From: Favolaschia claudopus
Lineage: Eukaryota > Basidiomycota > Agaricomycetes > Agaricales > Mycenaceae
DNA length: 64,000 bases
Reading direction: 5' to 3'
Assembly: GCA_037176885.1 (NCBI GenBank)
Contig: JAWWNJ010000035.1
Location: 248,001 to 312,000 of the forward strand
The position numbers and the translations under genes are program-made. The notes under the pieces were generated by a model that was given only the letters and a program-made list of their open reading frames with translations, was not told the DNA's origin and did not search any database. Positions within the stretch are counted from its first letter, which is position 1. Each line of letters begins with the position of its first letter. Positions 38,125-55,360 of the stretch are shown here, one piece after another.

Positions 38125-38822
38125 AGGAGTGGGGCTTATGCGCCAAAAGGTCCGATCCTGAGGCGGACGGAAATGGCCAGAAAATTGGCTCTACGTCCGA
38201 TACGAATGCGTACGAAATTGACGGAAAAATGTGCGACGTCCGATAAATGACGCGGACGGAGATGGCCGGTCGCATCTGAGGTCCGATCAGTTGGCGTACA
38301 CTTTTAAGAGGTCGACCACCTCCAAATCCCGCGAACTCACCTTCTTTTCTCGCTCGCATCATACAAAATCACTCAACAGTCTCTTCCCACTCCCGAAGGC
38401 TACCCCCACACGATGGCCACACTTTGTGCTACCTCTTTTGACGTATTTAACACGATGCACATGAATGCAGCAGCTTTCCAAGCTGCTGTTCGTGCCATTG
38501 GGCAGGGCTTGAAGGACAATAACGCCGGGGAGGATATGGCGGGAGAAGAGGCAGAGCTGCCGGAGAGCGAGGAGGCAGCGTAGCATGTCTTACAGTAGAG
38601 TATTCACCATAATGCTGACGGAAATGTCGATTTTCCAAGTCCTATCTGTAATGCTGACGGACTTGTGCCGTGCAGAGGTCCGATCTGTTTGGCGGACGAA
38701 GAGGAGCAAATTTTGAGCTACCCGATCACAATGCGTACGAAAATGGCGCAAAAACAATTGTACGGAAACACCAAAAATGGGCGGTTTCGGATCGGACCTT
38801 TTGGCGCATAAGCCCCACTCCT
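38125..38822. mobile_element. MITE, hAT-like, 698 bp, 34-bp terminal inverted repeats
   Basis: Perfect 34-bp inverted repeats (38125-38158 and 38789-38822) begin AGGAGTGGGGCTTATGCGCC and are flanked by the 8-bp duplication ACCCTACC. The duplication length points to the hAT superfamily, though the termini differ from the element at 35857. Subterminal copies of a GACGGAAATG/GCGGACG motif occur at both sides. There is no transposase. One small open frame (38413-38583) lies inside. Confidence 0.9.
38413..38583 (+). CDS. 56-codon ORF inside the MITE, unknown
   Basis: ATG at 38413 to TAG at 38583 encodes MATLCATSFDVFNTMHMNAA, then AFQAAVRAIGQGLKDN and an acidic end (GEEAELPESEEAA). It is not recognised. 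The acidic amphipathic composition looks less random than the surrounding MITE. It could be a captured exon or a remnant of the parent element's accessory ORF. Confidence 0.3.
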   Translation: MATLCATSFDVFNTMHMNAAAFQAAVRAIGQGLKDNNAGEDMAGEEAELPESEEAA

Positions 38823-38830
38823 ACCCTACC
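38823..38830. repeat. Right 8-bp target-site duplication of MITE
   Basis: ACCCTACC, identical to 38117-38124. Confidence 0.9.
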
Positions 38831-39710
38831 AAGCCCCAGTTCCTGAGTTCGCTGTATGTAGGCTCGTTTCACCCTCTTGTATGGGGGACGTGAAACCTGA
38901 AGATAGTCGTTCAGATCGCTCAATACAAGACAAGTTCGCTGGACAATGTCGTAAGATTTGAAAACAGCAGCATATACTTTTATTATCTTTACACAACTGA
39001 GCCTCAACTTCTCAACCTTCTGAACCACAGGTCCTCTCGGTGACACTTCAGATCGTCGATTCATGTTACACAGAGTACCAGTAATAAACTATGCGGACGT
39101 GTTTCGTGACTCGTTTACATGAGCTTCGCCTCAACACGAGTATTGCAGAGGTTACTTGCAGAGCAGGAAATGAGCAAAGGCCATCGATGGATACCCTCAA
39201 GCATAAATTCAAGCTGGCAGGTATGCGTTGGGGTGATCTTGAAAAGGATCCCATGAAGTCAATATGTGGTAGTGATTTACGAGGCGTGCTGGCCCCAATA
39301 ATAGTTGGCCAATATTTTAATTTCAAGGCCAGTCATGAGCTTGATGAGCTGGGATCTGTTGCCCTCAGACCGAGCATAAAGTTCAAAGGAGGCCAGATAG
39401 ACGAGTCCTTGCAGGATAATTGGTTGCGGCGTTCGAATTGGATTGCCTCTTTCCAGCCAGACGGAAGACTCCACCATGGCGCAAGTGAGATTGCAGATGG
39501 TGTTGAGCTATTTGATATGAATGTATATGAACTAAGATGGATGCCTCAGGGCACCAAGAACGGTGGTCGGCACCAAATTGGTCCGCCGCAGCTACGTGGT
39601 CGACGAGAAAGTAGTCCAACACTAGTTGGTAGTAGCGGGAGGATCAGAGTTTGTAGTTGTTTGTTCCTCCCAGCCTTTACCTCTTCCTCCTCCGCAACTG
39701 CAACTCGACC
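38831..39710. other. Spacer upstream of RAB11 with an unassigned 207-codon frame
   Basis: A plus-strand frame at 39091-39714 reads TLKHKFKLAGMRWGDLEKDP and ELDELGSVALRPSIKFKGGQ. It has no recognisable domain and ends over the RAB11 start codon. The minus strand has short frames as well (VQRTCLVLSDLNDYLQVSRP near 38900). Either could be a gene remnant. The last 100 bp before 39711 are C/T-rich (ccttttacctcttcctcctcc-like) and probably hold the RAB11 leader. Confidence 0.35.
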
Positions 39711-40795
<1,085 letters not shown>

Positions 40796-41046
40796 TTTTT
40801 GTTCCGACGAGACACGACGACGATGGAGCGACGGGGTTTGCTAGAGCTGTATTGTATTATACCTTGCCTTATCCTCTCTCTCCTTCTTTCTATTTTTTGT
40901 TTGAGATGTACATAGTTTTCAACCACGATGGCCTATATATCAACTGCAACACCTAGTCGCGCAGTGAGGATGAATCCGAATTAAAAAGTGAAAGCCCGCG
41001 ACTACAGTACAAAGAGGTATGTGCAGGATACTAGATAATAATTCAA

Positions 41047-44000
41047 TTACCGTCCGATGCCCATCTTCAGCAACGCGCCGACGACGTCGACATCATCCCA
41101 CCGTGAATCTACAGCACCGTCTGCAACGGCATTCTTCCGTCGTTGAATGTAATACAGCGTATTTCGGAAATGCCGAGAGATCATTTCCGGTGTTTGCACG
41201 CCTTCAAGGAGACCTGGGGGAGCGCGTTGGGATGGATGTACGTCGGGAGATGCGATATTGTCAATGCTTGACGCAATGAGCTCGACCAGGCTGTTGACGA
41301 ATTTCGGTGCGACCTCGATGGATGCGTCAGTCCACAAGTAACAAGGATTGAGAGCTCGGCATACCGCAGGTGCACCGTGGTCCAGGTAATATAGGTAATG
41401 GTCAAGAGTGTCGCAGTACAGTTGAACCGTGACGATCTCCTCGATGGCAGACCCGGCAGTGCGAAGGGACTTTTGTAAGCACTCGAGAACACGCTTGCTA
41501 TCTTGATGCGGGAACTAAAAGTGTGTCGTCAATTATATGGATCAACGAGTCATAAAACGAGATTACCGCTTTGGCGCTGTTGGCGCTGTCGTTCTCCTCC
41601 TTGACCGGCGGTTTTTCGGCATCCTTCTTCTCCGCGTCTTCAGCCTCCGTCTCCACAGGCGCAAGCTTTTCCTGCCACCAAAGATGGCTGGCCAATCCGA
41701 CGGCGGTCGCTTGGTGGCTCTTCTTCAACAATTTTGAGCCATGCAAAGCCGCTTTGGTGATCAGCGTGTCGTAGTTATCGACACCAAACACCTTGGCCCC
41801 TTCCAACGTGCCAATGACTAATGTGATTGCTTGCAGCTGTGCCCGGGACTCTGAGATGCTATCTTCGTACACGCTGAAAGCCTGCACATAGAGGTCATAT
41901 GCGAGATCCTCAAACTCGCATTCATCGGCGATCTGAGCTGCAAGGAGGAAGAGTCGCAGTGCGATCGTCGGCGCGTCCACTTGCGAGGCAAGAATGAAGG
42001 TCAATTGACGACAGAACTTTAGGATTGCGGAGACTTTGGTTTGCCAGTCATTTTCCTGGGTTGAATAAATAAGTGCTCTATTTACGAAAGAAGACGCATA
42101 CCAGATGTTCTCGGTTTTTGTATCTCCGGCACAATTTGATCGAAGAGGTTATCAAAGCGGGGAAGGTGAACCGCATCCGCTCCCCGCCAGCATCGAAGTG
42201 TCTTCGCGCTATTTGCAAGAGCTAGAGAATTTTCAGTAATAGTCTGATGAATACGACGAAAAACTGACCTCAAACTGAACATCCAGAGAATCTGCGCGGA
42301 ATAGATGGACCATCCGTGCAACCCAGCCCTGCTCCTCTGCCATTTCTTCCCGCTCAATCGAATATGGCCCATGCCTCCGCATATCCTTCATATTGGGATG
42401 CGTGCCATTGACCGCAGACCCGCCTGCCGCCGCATCGGACTGGTCTTTGATGAGAACATGGCACAGTTCTAGCACACCGTCGACATCTTCGGGCGTCTCG
42501 ACGATCGTCTCGTTCTTCAGAACTGAGGAAATGATCGAATGCGCAATGGAGCGCCGAGTCGAGAAAAGCTGCTTTGAGAGAAGCGGGGCATAGTTGGGAA
42601 TCGCGAGCAGCGTGAGGACAGACTGATAGGAATTAATGGGGGCGACTAGGAGAGAAGCTAGGTTCGACGTCGTTTGCTGCGCGTGCAGATCGGGGCTTAA
42701 AATTACATTACGGTCTGAGCCAAAATGTAGGGGGTCGATAGAAACACACCTCTCAGAGTATTCCTTGAGTTTGTCTGCCGCGAAACCCAACACCTGGTCA
42801 ACATATTCGAGGCGGTCGGGATAACAGCTCAAAGAGAGGTTTGTTAATGAAACGAAAAGAGCTGTAATGTCTTGTATTGATAGATCCGGACGAGCCTGGG
42901 GAGGTGCACAGTCAGCGAGTAAATCACTAGCAGCAAACGAAAATACCTTGATGAGTTCGACGACTTGCTGCCAGAAGACTTCAAACAGCTGAACGTCCTC
43001 CGGCACTCCTCTGAATTTGCGCGCTGTCGAGGCGGATGCCACTGGTTCGCCGTTCACGGCACCATCGGGAGCAGCAGGCGTTTCCTGCGCTGGGGTTTCG
43101 ATCTTGGGCGACTGCGGGTCGGCTTCCCAACCGTTTGTCTCCGAAGAAAAAGAGCCATTGACTCCATTCTCCCGAACTCTGGCCTTCTGGAGCTTGACTT
43201 TATCAGCAAGTCGCCGAGCTGCAGCTTCCTCTTGCTTCTTGGTTTCTTCGGGATCTTCGCTTTCGGCCTCGCGTGCCGCATATGCCGCTAACCGGTCTAT
43301 TAAAGCAATCACGATCTGCTTAATGTTGACCTTGGGGTGGAGCTGTGCTGTAGCAGAGAGGAAGGGTCCGAGGGAGTGTAGATGGAATTCATCTGTAAAT
43401 ACCTGGTCGCGCATTGGTTAGAAAATAGCAACAATAAGGCGGTACCAGACACGCACTTGAATCACAACTTCCATCAAGTATTCTTGGGCAATAACATCCT
43501 TGCAATTGACCACTTGTTCCAATATACTCGGCAAAATTGTGCGTTGGTACATATCGAGATCGACGCCGTCGAGTTGGCTGAGCCTGACGAGATTGGTGCC
43601 GACCAGAATACGAAGCTCGCGGCGCTCCAATTCGCGTTTTTCGCGGTCTCTTGAGTGCCCTTGGTGCTGCAGGCGGACCCAAAGCTTGTTCATTTCAATG
43701 AAATTAGTGAGAACGAAAGATATTGAGTCCTGCAAATTTCCGGAAGGACTAGAGTAGAGGTAAACCACAAATACACATATATTATGGCTTGCAACACGCA
43801 CCCATTGTCTACACCCAGTGGTAAATGGTCCCTGGTCTGCCCGCTGAGATAATGGCGCAAAAAGAGGCCACGAATAGGGTGGAGCACGCCGCGGGACATT
43901 TCCATCATGTCCTTCATGATCTCCTTCACGGGGGCTTCTGGTACAGACATGTATACCGCGCCGACGGTGATCATGAGGTAGAGCCTAGGTATGATGTTGC

Positions 44001-44400
44001 CTGCGTATTGGACGAGTTCGTAGAGGTCTGCAAGGTGGTGGCGCGACTGCGTATGGGCATCGTAGAGGTAGTTTGATAAATGGCGCAAGGCATCGAATAC
44101 AGCCATATCTAAGGCAAAAACGATGGTAAGACCTGTTCCAGCGTCATTGCGCAAACTTACACAGTTCATAGTACTGTTTTGGGGACAGTGACGAGGTGCG
44201 CAATTCGGCAAGCATAAGACTGGCGCTCTTGAGGCCGTCCATAAGCTGGTCCAATTCCTGCGCAGCGGAGCATTAGGTTCGTTTCGGTGGTCTTGGATTT
44301 CGCATACGAGGTATCTCTTCATTTGTTGGACCTGAATTTTGACGGTATTGAGGGCGTCGACGAGGAGCTTGCCCTCTTCGACGGCAGGGAGGGTGGCCAT
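41047..44400 (-). CDS. VPS35: Retromer subunit Vps35
   Basis: The alpha-solenoid cargo-selective core of retromer, which retrieves receptors from endosomes. The start [20 protein letters not shown] is at 44400. The Vps26-binding region contains [20 protein letters not shown], holding the diagnostic PRLYLM motif. Next are [20 protein letters not shown] and [20 protein letters not shown], then an acidic/charged linker ([20 protein letters not shown]). The later solenoid includes [33 protein letters not shown] and [20 protein letters not shown]. The C-terminal part has [20 protein letters not shown] and ends [13 protein letters not shown]. About 900 residues across many introns. Diverges from PPIL4, with 117 bp between start codons. 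Confidence 0.95.
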
Positions 44401-44517
44401 GGTGGCAGCAAGAGAGACCAGGTAGAGACCTGGACTGACACTGAGCGTCAAGTACGCAGTCAACCCCCGTTTGCCTCCATTTGGCATCACCGTCAATCTC
44501 TTCCTCTCCTCGCCGCC

Positions 44518-45958
44518 ATGTCTGTTCTCCTCGAGACTTCGGTCGGCGACCTCGTCATTGACCTCGAAGTAGACGCCTGCCCAAAGACTTGCGAAAACTT
44601 TCTCAAACTTTGCAAAGTTTACTATTACAATTTGAACGCCTTTTTCAATGGTATTCCTCATATCATACAATTCTTCTCATTCTAACCTTTGATCCACAGT
44701 TTCCAAGGACTTTCTGGCGCAGGTCGGCGACCCTTCAGCAACAGGAACTGGCGGAGAGTCGATATGGTCGCTACTTGACCCCAAATCCTCTGAAGCGCGA
44801 TATTTCTCCCCCGAAATCCGCCCAAAACTAAAGCACACGTTAAAAGGGACCGTCTCCATGGCCGTTGCCCCGGCCTTAGAAGGACACAGCAAAGGTGGAT
44901 GCGGCAGTCAGTTCTTCGTCACTCTCGCCGACAACATCGAGTATCTTGACGGTAAACACGCCGTGTTCGGGCACATTGTCGAGGGTCTCGATACTCTGGA
45001 CAAGCTCAACGATGTATTCACGGACAAGGACGGAAGACCGTTCAAAGACGTCCGCATTCGGCATGTGGTCATCCTCGGTAATGCGTTCTGATAGTGCATT
45101 ATAGCCCGCTCTAATACGACGCGCAGACGATCCATTCCCTGACCCACCTGAACTCGTCAAAATAAAACCCCCTTCCTCCCCGACGCGTCCCCCCGACAAT
45201 TCGACGCGTATCGCCGAGGACGAAGACCCGTTGGCTACCCTCCCAGAGGAAGAAGAAGAGCGTATCCGCCGCGAAAAAGCTGCCGCCGCTTCGGCCCTGA
45301 CCCTCGAAATGGTCGGAGATCTCCCTTTCGCCAACGTTCGCCCTCCCGAAAACGTTCTGTTCGTATGCAAATTGAATCCCGTCACGCGCGATGAGGACCT
45401 TGAGCTCATCTTCTCCCGCTTCGGCACCATCATGAGTTGCCAAGTCATTCGCGACAAGCGTACGGGCGACTCGTTACAATATGCGTTCATCGAATTCGAC
45501 CGTAGGGAGGACGCTGAGCAGGTTAGTTTTTTGTTTCACTTTCCTCGCAAGATAACGAACACTGATTGCTTTTTCAGGCGTATTTCAAAATGCAGAATGT
45601 CCTAGTTGACGATCGGCGCATCTGGGTCGACTTCTCGCAATCCGTTGCCCGCATGAACACCCATTGGTCCAACGACGTCAAGCGGGGACCGAGAACGGAC
45701 AAGGCGGGTCGTGGTGGTTTCGCTGGTCGTGATGATCTCGAAGAAACGCGGCGTTACAGACAACAGGAGAGCGGCGACTCTCGAGATAAATATGGGATGG
45801 TGTTTGACGTAGGTGGGCATCGACGGGACAGAGACCGAGACCGGGATCGCCCTCGAGACTCGCGCCAACGACACTCCCGTTCGCGTTCACCACCACCCCG
45901 ACGACACCGCAGTCGAAGTCGAGACCGCGACCGGGACCGGGATCGACGGCGACATTAG
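44518..45958 (+). CDS. PPIL4: Cyclophilin-RRM protein, PPIL4 type
   Basis: A nuclear peptidyl-prolyl isomerase linked to the spliceosome. The start [20 protein letters not shown] is at 44518. The cyclophilin domain has [33 protein letters not shown], and [20 protein letters not shown] with [19 protein letters not shown]. The usual catalytic arginine of FxRxI is missing: the block reads [12 protein letters not shown], as in PPIL4 relatives. An RRM follows ([20 protein letters not shown] with [17 protein letters not shown]). The C-terminal tail is an RS/RD-rich tract ([20 protein letters not shown]). Intron positions keep the frame. Confidence 0.94.
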
Positions 45959-46014
45959 CTTGCTTGCATGTATGTTTGTATATTACACTTGAATTTGTCT
46001 GTCTCATCAGCACA

Positions 46015-46664
46015 TCATTCCTCTTGTTGCTTCAATCCCTTCAAATCTTTCGTCGTCTCCTGCGTCATCCCCAACACATCCACCGCGTCAATTCTCGTCT
46101 CATCTGCACCTCCCTGATTCGACACGACGAATATCTAACGACCGCATTGACACATCAGCATGGGGATTCGAAGTTCGAGCTGAGGTGGACCCACATGCAG
46201 ACTATTGACACCCTGGAACCTCACAAACCTCAACGGAATGGGCCGTCCGTTCTTCACGTCGTCTTCCGTAAGATCCAGTATCTGCGCAACCTCCGGCTCC
46301 TCCCCATCGGCATCCTCAAACCCAATCGCCGGCCGATTAACCAGCAACTTGACGCGTTTCGGCGCTTGCTCGATGTCGCCTCCAGAGGAACGGATGATGA
46401 TAGAGCGCACGCGTACTGTCTGATGGAACTGCGCGGACATGAATTATCAATGAATGTATTCACTATCTTATTACGGAGACGCCGAGTGCGCACAGGAATT
46501 GTGAGCAGCAGCTGCTCATCCGCGTCACTCAGCAGATAGCTACTTGTTGTGTTGATTTTTTTCTGTGCGACGATTCCACTGAGAGTATGCTCGCTAATCT
46601 CGTTGAGGCAGTTGAGCTGCATGATATCGACATGTTCGAGCAAAGAAATCGCGTCGTCGGCCAT
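46015..46664 (-). CDS. PITH-domain protein (PITHD1/TXNL1 C-terminal type)
   Basis: A small protein made almost entirely of a PITH domain, the proteasome-interacting module also found at the C-terminus of thioredoxin-like 1. The start MADDAISLLEHVDIMQLNCL is at 46664. It continues NEISEHTLSGIV, SYLLSDADEQLLLTIP, FHQTVRVRSIIIRSSGGDIE, QAPKRVKLLVNRPAIGFEDA and PIPLRFVRFQGVNSLH. The final exon gives IFVVSNQGGADETRIDAVDV and LGMTQETTKDLKGLKQQEE. There is no thioredoxin CxxC domain, so it is a stand-alone PITHD1 homologue. It converges on PPIL4, 56 bp apart. Confidence 0.9.
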
Positions 46665-46947
46665 CGATGAGTGCAGTGAACGAGAGTGAAAGGCAAGACG
46701 TAGATGCGTCACACGATTGTGACACGAGTGTTTTCGGGCTCTTACATTCCTTGAAAAATTATTACAGTACTACGCTCAATTCTATTCGTTCCCGACGCGC
46801 CTTAAGGTCTGCCTCCAGTGGTATATACCGTGAAGATGTAGGCCAAAGATGAGAGCGCCTCAAGATCTTTCTTGACCCGTACAGCCCGCCATTTTCTTCC
46901 TCGAAATGCGAAAACACGTCCTCGTTGACTCCGACAGTTCGAACAAT

Positions 46948-48902
46948 CTAAGCTATTACGCAATTGTCTTGTGCCTGTTGTCGCGTCGGTCGCGCCCCAG
47001 CGGGACCACGCTTGTTGCCCATCCTCTTCATCTCCGTCAACCTATTCATCGCCCGCTTATTGCCTTGTGCTATTCTATGTTCAGCATCACGGCAAAAAAG
47101 CACGTATGAAATCACATACCAGCAGCTCTCATATACCACCTCTTCGCAAACTCCACATCTTGTTTTATTCCGATCCCCACCTCAGCATAATACCCCACCG
47201 CATATTCCGCCTTACTCAACCCCTTGTTCGCCGCCCTCCGTGCCCATAGATACGCTTCAGAATCGCTCTGCTTCAACACTCCCTCGCTGCCCGTCAGATA
47301 CCACCCACTCAACGCCAACTCCGCTTCCGAGTCCCCCTTCTCCGCAGCCTTGGTATACCACGCAATCGACCTTCGCGGGTCCATGGGGCACGTCAACGCA
47401 CCGTACTCGTAGCACTGCCCGAGTTTAAATTGACTGGGCGTGTATCCCAGATGCGCTGCCCGCGTAAAGAGGTTCTTCGACGCGACATGGTCCTGCGGGA
47501 CGTATTCCCCGACCTCGTGCAGGAGCCCGAGCTCGTGTAACGCATGGGGATTGTCTTCGTCAGCCTGCTCAGCAGCGCGGCGTAGCCAGTTGAATGCCTC
47601 GCGGGGATTTTTCTGCTCCCCGAGGGAGCCATGCAGGAGAATCATGCCGAGCTTGTACATGGCGGGGGTGTCGCCCAGGGACGCGGCTTTGCGATAGAAG
47701 GACGCCGCGCGGGAGGGCTCGCGGCGGGTGCCGGCGCCGATTTCGTTGCACACGGCAACGCGGTAGGATGCAGCGGCGTGGTTCTGCTTGGCGGCCTGCA
47801 GATAGAGGTGGTAGGCGCGCTCGTGGTCGACATCGAGTCCGAGCGCGCCGGTGCCGTAGCAGTTGGCGAGGTAGAATTGGGCTTCGTCGTAAGGGTCGCC
47901 CTGGGTAGCTAAACGGCGGATGACTTTGAGGGCTTCCTGGATGAGAAGCTCCGAAAACTTTTTGGCAGCGCGCTGGTCTTTGGCGTTCTGACGGATGTGT
48001 TTGGCAGCGTCAACGAGGTATTTGGCGTATAGATAGTGAGACTCTGGATCGGGATCTGCCTTTATGCGCTGGCGGTACTGGTCGATATACTCCTTTGTAT
48101 ACGGCGGCGCCCTGAGATCGACGGCTTTGCTCTTTGTAGAGTTTGGAGAGGCGCTAAATGTGGTATCGGCACGGTGAAGGGGAGGGCGAAGTTCGAGTTC
48201 TGAAGACTCTGAAGGGTAGTAGGAGGACTGCGGGTACCCGCCAGAGTTTCCCGAGTGGGTGGAGGGTGGGTATCGGGCGGAAGAAAGAGAGGTTTGGCTA
48301 GGTGCATACTGGGAATATACCCCTTGGGGAGGCTGCTGGTAAACGGGGCCCTGGGGCTGCATTGTGCCTGGGGGCGGGCCGCCAAGAACGTTTGAAGCAG
48401 CGGCGTACAATGGATTGTACTGCTGAGGCGGCTGTTGCTGCCACTGCTGAGGCGCATAAGTCGCGGGAGAGTCGTAGTTCTCGTAGGCAGTATCGTAGGT
48501 GGACTGACTCTGAACACTCTGTGCGTCAGAATATTGTTGTTGAGGATACTGCTGCTGGTGATCAGGATATTGCTGCTGGTGATCGTACTGTGGACCTGGA
48601 TCCTGAGGATAGTGGTGAGGGTCTTGTGCATACTGATCCTGGGGATACTGCTGCTGATGTGGAGGATATTCTTGTGGGTATGGATGGGCGGGAAGGGTAT
48701 GTGCATGACGGGGATTGCGAGGGAGTCCAGGGGCGCGCATGGACATAGAGGATGCCGCACGAGGCACAGGGTCTGAATGGTCCTGGATGCGCAACGCAGC
48801 AAAAGACTCTGCAGGGTCGAATTGCTGGTCGTAGCCGGGTGGAGGGGGTAGACCGGCGTTGGGATCTGGGGCAACGGCGGGGGCGACGTCGACGGCGCTC
48901 AT
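46948..48902 (-). CDS. CHS4: Chitin synthase activator Chs4/Skt5, Sel1 repeats, CaaX end
   Basis: Activates chitin synthase 3-type enzymes at the bud neck, septum or tip. The start MSAVDVAPAVAPDPNAGLPP is at 48902. The first 240 or so residues are low-complexity, rich in Gln, Pro, Tyr and Ser. A conserved segment (PPYTKEYIDQYRQRIKADPD) precedes about seven Sel1 repeats, for example AQFYLANCYGTGALGLDVDH, YRVAVCNEIGAGTRREPSRA and YKLGMILLHGSLGEQKNPRE. After an intron in the last repeat the final exon reads GNKRAMNRLTEMKRMGNKRG and ends CVIA, a CaaX prenylation motif as in yeast Chs4. The stop at 46948 lies well beyond the exon stop at 47112 that a one-exon model would give. Confidence 0.92.
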
Positions 48903-49314
48903 GGCGGTGGTGGTGGTGGTTGTAGCAGTACAAAAACTGATGTCAGTGATCCTGATGCAACCTCGCTCTCAATAAAATTTTGTATATCGTAGGTCTAGGA
49001 ACATCCGATTCGTAGCTAGCAGGCTACCAAGACGAAGCAAGTACAATATCGACAACAACAGAGGCATTACAAAGTTTGTTGCTATCGAGGCTCCAGTGGT
49101 TCAATTGGGATGAATGACGTCGAGCATGGACTTGAAGCCAAATTGTTGACGGATTTGCACCAGACTTGAATGAAGAAAGACGCAGTAGAACTAGAGTAAT
49201 GTATGATGATAAGAGTACTGGTTTGTGGAGTGTAGCAATGGTTGTGGTTGGGAGCAACGAGCAAAGTGATAAAGTATGACCAAATAAAGAATCTTCAAGA
49301 CAGCGTCTACCTTC
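48903..49314. promoter_or_regulatory. Divergent intergenic region CHS4/PhoD
   Basis: 412 bp between start codons, the largest divergent spacer here. It holds only antisense frames without domain content. I see no clear TATA box or repeat. Confidence 0.5.
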
Positions 49315-51512
49315 ATGGACACGCTCAACCTCGCCGCCGCGGTGCTGTCCACCCTCTTCCGCGTCGTCGCCTACATCTTCCTCCGTATCATCCCCTCCCC
49401 AATCGCAAGAACTGCTCTCCCCGTCCTCCTCGTTGCCCAATTTACCGCCCTCTTCCTTGCTCCAAAAATCTCCAATGTCCCCCAAGTCAAGGTAGAACAA
49501 CCAGAATCAAAGGAGCCTCTCCCAGAAAATGGCTTAGATGTAAAGCAAGACGACCCCAACGGCGCTGCAGCCGTTCCACCACCTCCACCCCCGCCCCAGA
49601 CCCGACAAGAACAGGACCAGTGGTACCGCACCATTGCCCTTTCTCTACCATCCCCCTCTCCCAGATTGCGCAAAGCCAATCTCGCAATCAACGCCCTCCT
49701 GGCCCTCATGGCCCTCGAGTTCACCCTCACCCCTTTCCTCGACACCGCTGCCGACCTGTCCTTTTCTCGCATCGGCGCCGTCTCTGCAGATAGCGTAAAA
49801 ATCGCTGTTCGCTTCCCCACAGTCAACGCTACCGCTCAGCTACTTTTCCGTGAGCAGAAAGAAGACGCCGAGAATCCAAATCCATGGAGAAGTGGTCCGT
49901 CATTGGTCTTTTCCCCGGAAACCGACTTTGTGCACACTGTCAAGCTCTCCGGTCTCTGGCCCAATACGTTGTATGAGTGTTAGTATCTTCATTGCTCTCA
50001 TTTGTCTTTGAGTCTAAAAACGTTCATACAGACGCCCTCGCCGACGAGAACAGAACCGTCACATCCGGTCCTTTTGCGTTCCGCACCTTCCCCGACTCGC
50101 GTTTGTCCACCGGTTCTCGTTTCCGCTTTGTCGCTTCCTCCTGCGTGATTCCCAATTTCCCCTACTTGCCGTTCCATGCACGCACCATCAGAGGCTTTGA
50201 CCTTCTTGCCAACTATCTATATCCCGCTACCGCCCCAATTGACCCCATCCCACCCGTCGAATTTATGCTTTTCCTCGGCGATTTCATCTAGTATGTCTCA
50301 TTCCCACTTGTTGTCTCTCTAAATGCTGATACTTCACCCTAGTGCCGACGTGCCTACTTACACCGGCGACAGCAAGGAGGCCTACCGCCGCCTTTACCGA
50401 CGAAATTATCAAAGTAAAAGTTTCAAGAAAATCTATGAGCGCCTCCGTACGTGTCTATACCACTTCGCTGCCCTCCCTCTGCTCATATCGTGCCTCATGC
50501 AGCCATTTTCCATACTTACGACGACCATGAGGTGAGCATGCCTACTTGCGAACGCGTTCCCCAAATTAATTGCCGCTTTGCTAGTTCAAGAACAACTACA
50601 TTGGATTCGGAAACGACTCCCAACCCCCCTTCCCCAGCGCCTCTGATGCCTTCAAAATTTACAACGCTGACGCCAATTACGACTCGGTCGGGGACCAACA
50701 CTACTACAGCTTCCGCTACGACGATGCCGCCTTCTTCGTCCTCGACACCCGCCGCTACCGCGTCCCCGCCACCGAAGACGCCCCCGCGGGCACCATGCTC
50801 GGCGAAACCCAGCTCGCCGCCCTCCACAGCTGGCTCGCCCACGCCAACGGCACCTCCTCCTTCAAATTCATCGTCAGCTCCGTGCCCTTCACCTCGCTTT
50901 GGGGCCACGACGCGCAAGTCGACTCCTGGGCCGCCTTCCCCGCCGAAAAAGCCGCGCTCCTCGAGGCGCTGCACTCCGTCCCGAATGTAGTCATCATCTC
51001 GGGCGACCGCCACGAGTTTGCGGCGATTCAGTATAACACGCCGCATATGCACCCTGTGTACGAGTATTCCACGAGCCCGCTTAGCATGTTTGATATTCCG
51101 CTTGTGCGCACGCTGAGCATGCAGAGCGAGGAGACGGTGCCGGCTAACCGCAGCGAGCTGGTCGAGACGGAGGAGGGACCTGTATATGTCACCGAGACAG
51201 TGCAAGTACCCAAGGAGCGTGTTCTGAAATATGTACCCCTTGGAAACGTGAAATGGTAAGCAGCCTTTCTGTCACTTCGAGCTACCCTCATTTTTTTTTG
51301 GCTCTAGGTCTACATTCGAGATAGATTCCCGCGATCTCAATCGCCCCGTGCTCCGCCTAGAGCTTGTCATCAACGGCAAGACTAAATATCAGGAAGAATT
51401 AGTAGGGCATCCCGTGAAGCTGCAGGCTTCCAATGCTCTTGGTGTTTTCGTGTCGACCGGTATTAAAGACGTATTCAACCGTATTGGTATCAAACCCAGT
51501 AGATGGTTTTAA
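49315..51512 (+). CDS. PhoD-like metallophosphatase with N-terminal membrane spans
   Basis: A PhoD/alkaline phosphatase D family phosphoesterase. The start MDTLNLAAAVLSTLFRVVAY is at 49315. Hydrophobic segments at about residues 5-28 and 35-55, and a third near 125-145 (LAINALLALMALEFTLTPFL), suggest a membrane-anchored enzyme. The metallophosphatase core has SRFRFVASSCVIPN, EFMLFLGDFIYADVP (metal site), an exon IFHTYDDHE (PhoD DDHE motif), YYSFRYDDAAFFVLDTRRYR and VVIISGDRHEFAAIQYN (metal-binding GDRH). The C-terminal exon after KW begins STFEIDSRDLNRPVLRLELV. The substrate is unknown. The mid-gene exons are very GC- and C-rich at third positions. Confidence 0.92.
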
Positions 51513-51554
51513 TCTAATGTATACAACCAATGTACACACTTTTCCTATCTATTT

Positions 51555-55360
<3,806 letters not shown>

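Noticed and set aside
47631..47912. Plus-strand frames across the CHS4 repeats
   Set aside because: Antisense shadows of the Sel1 repeat region, which is clearly coding on the minus strand.
48062..48874. 270-codon minus-strand frame in the CHS4 N-terminal region
   Set aside because: It lies in another frame of the low-complexity Gln/Pro/Tyr region. The CHS4 frame joins directly to the Sel1 repeats.
49371..49826. Minus-strand frame of 151 codons over the PhoD gene
   Set aside because: Shadow of the GC-rich PhoD exon, with no domain content of its own.
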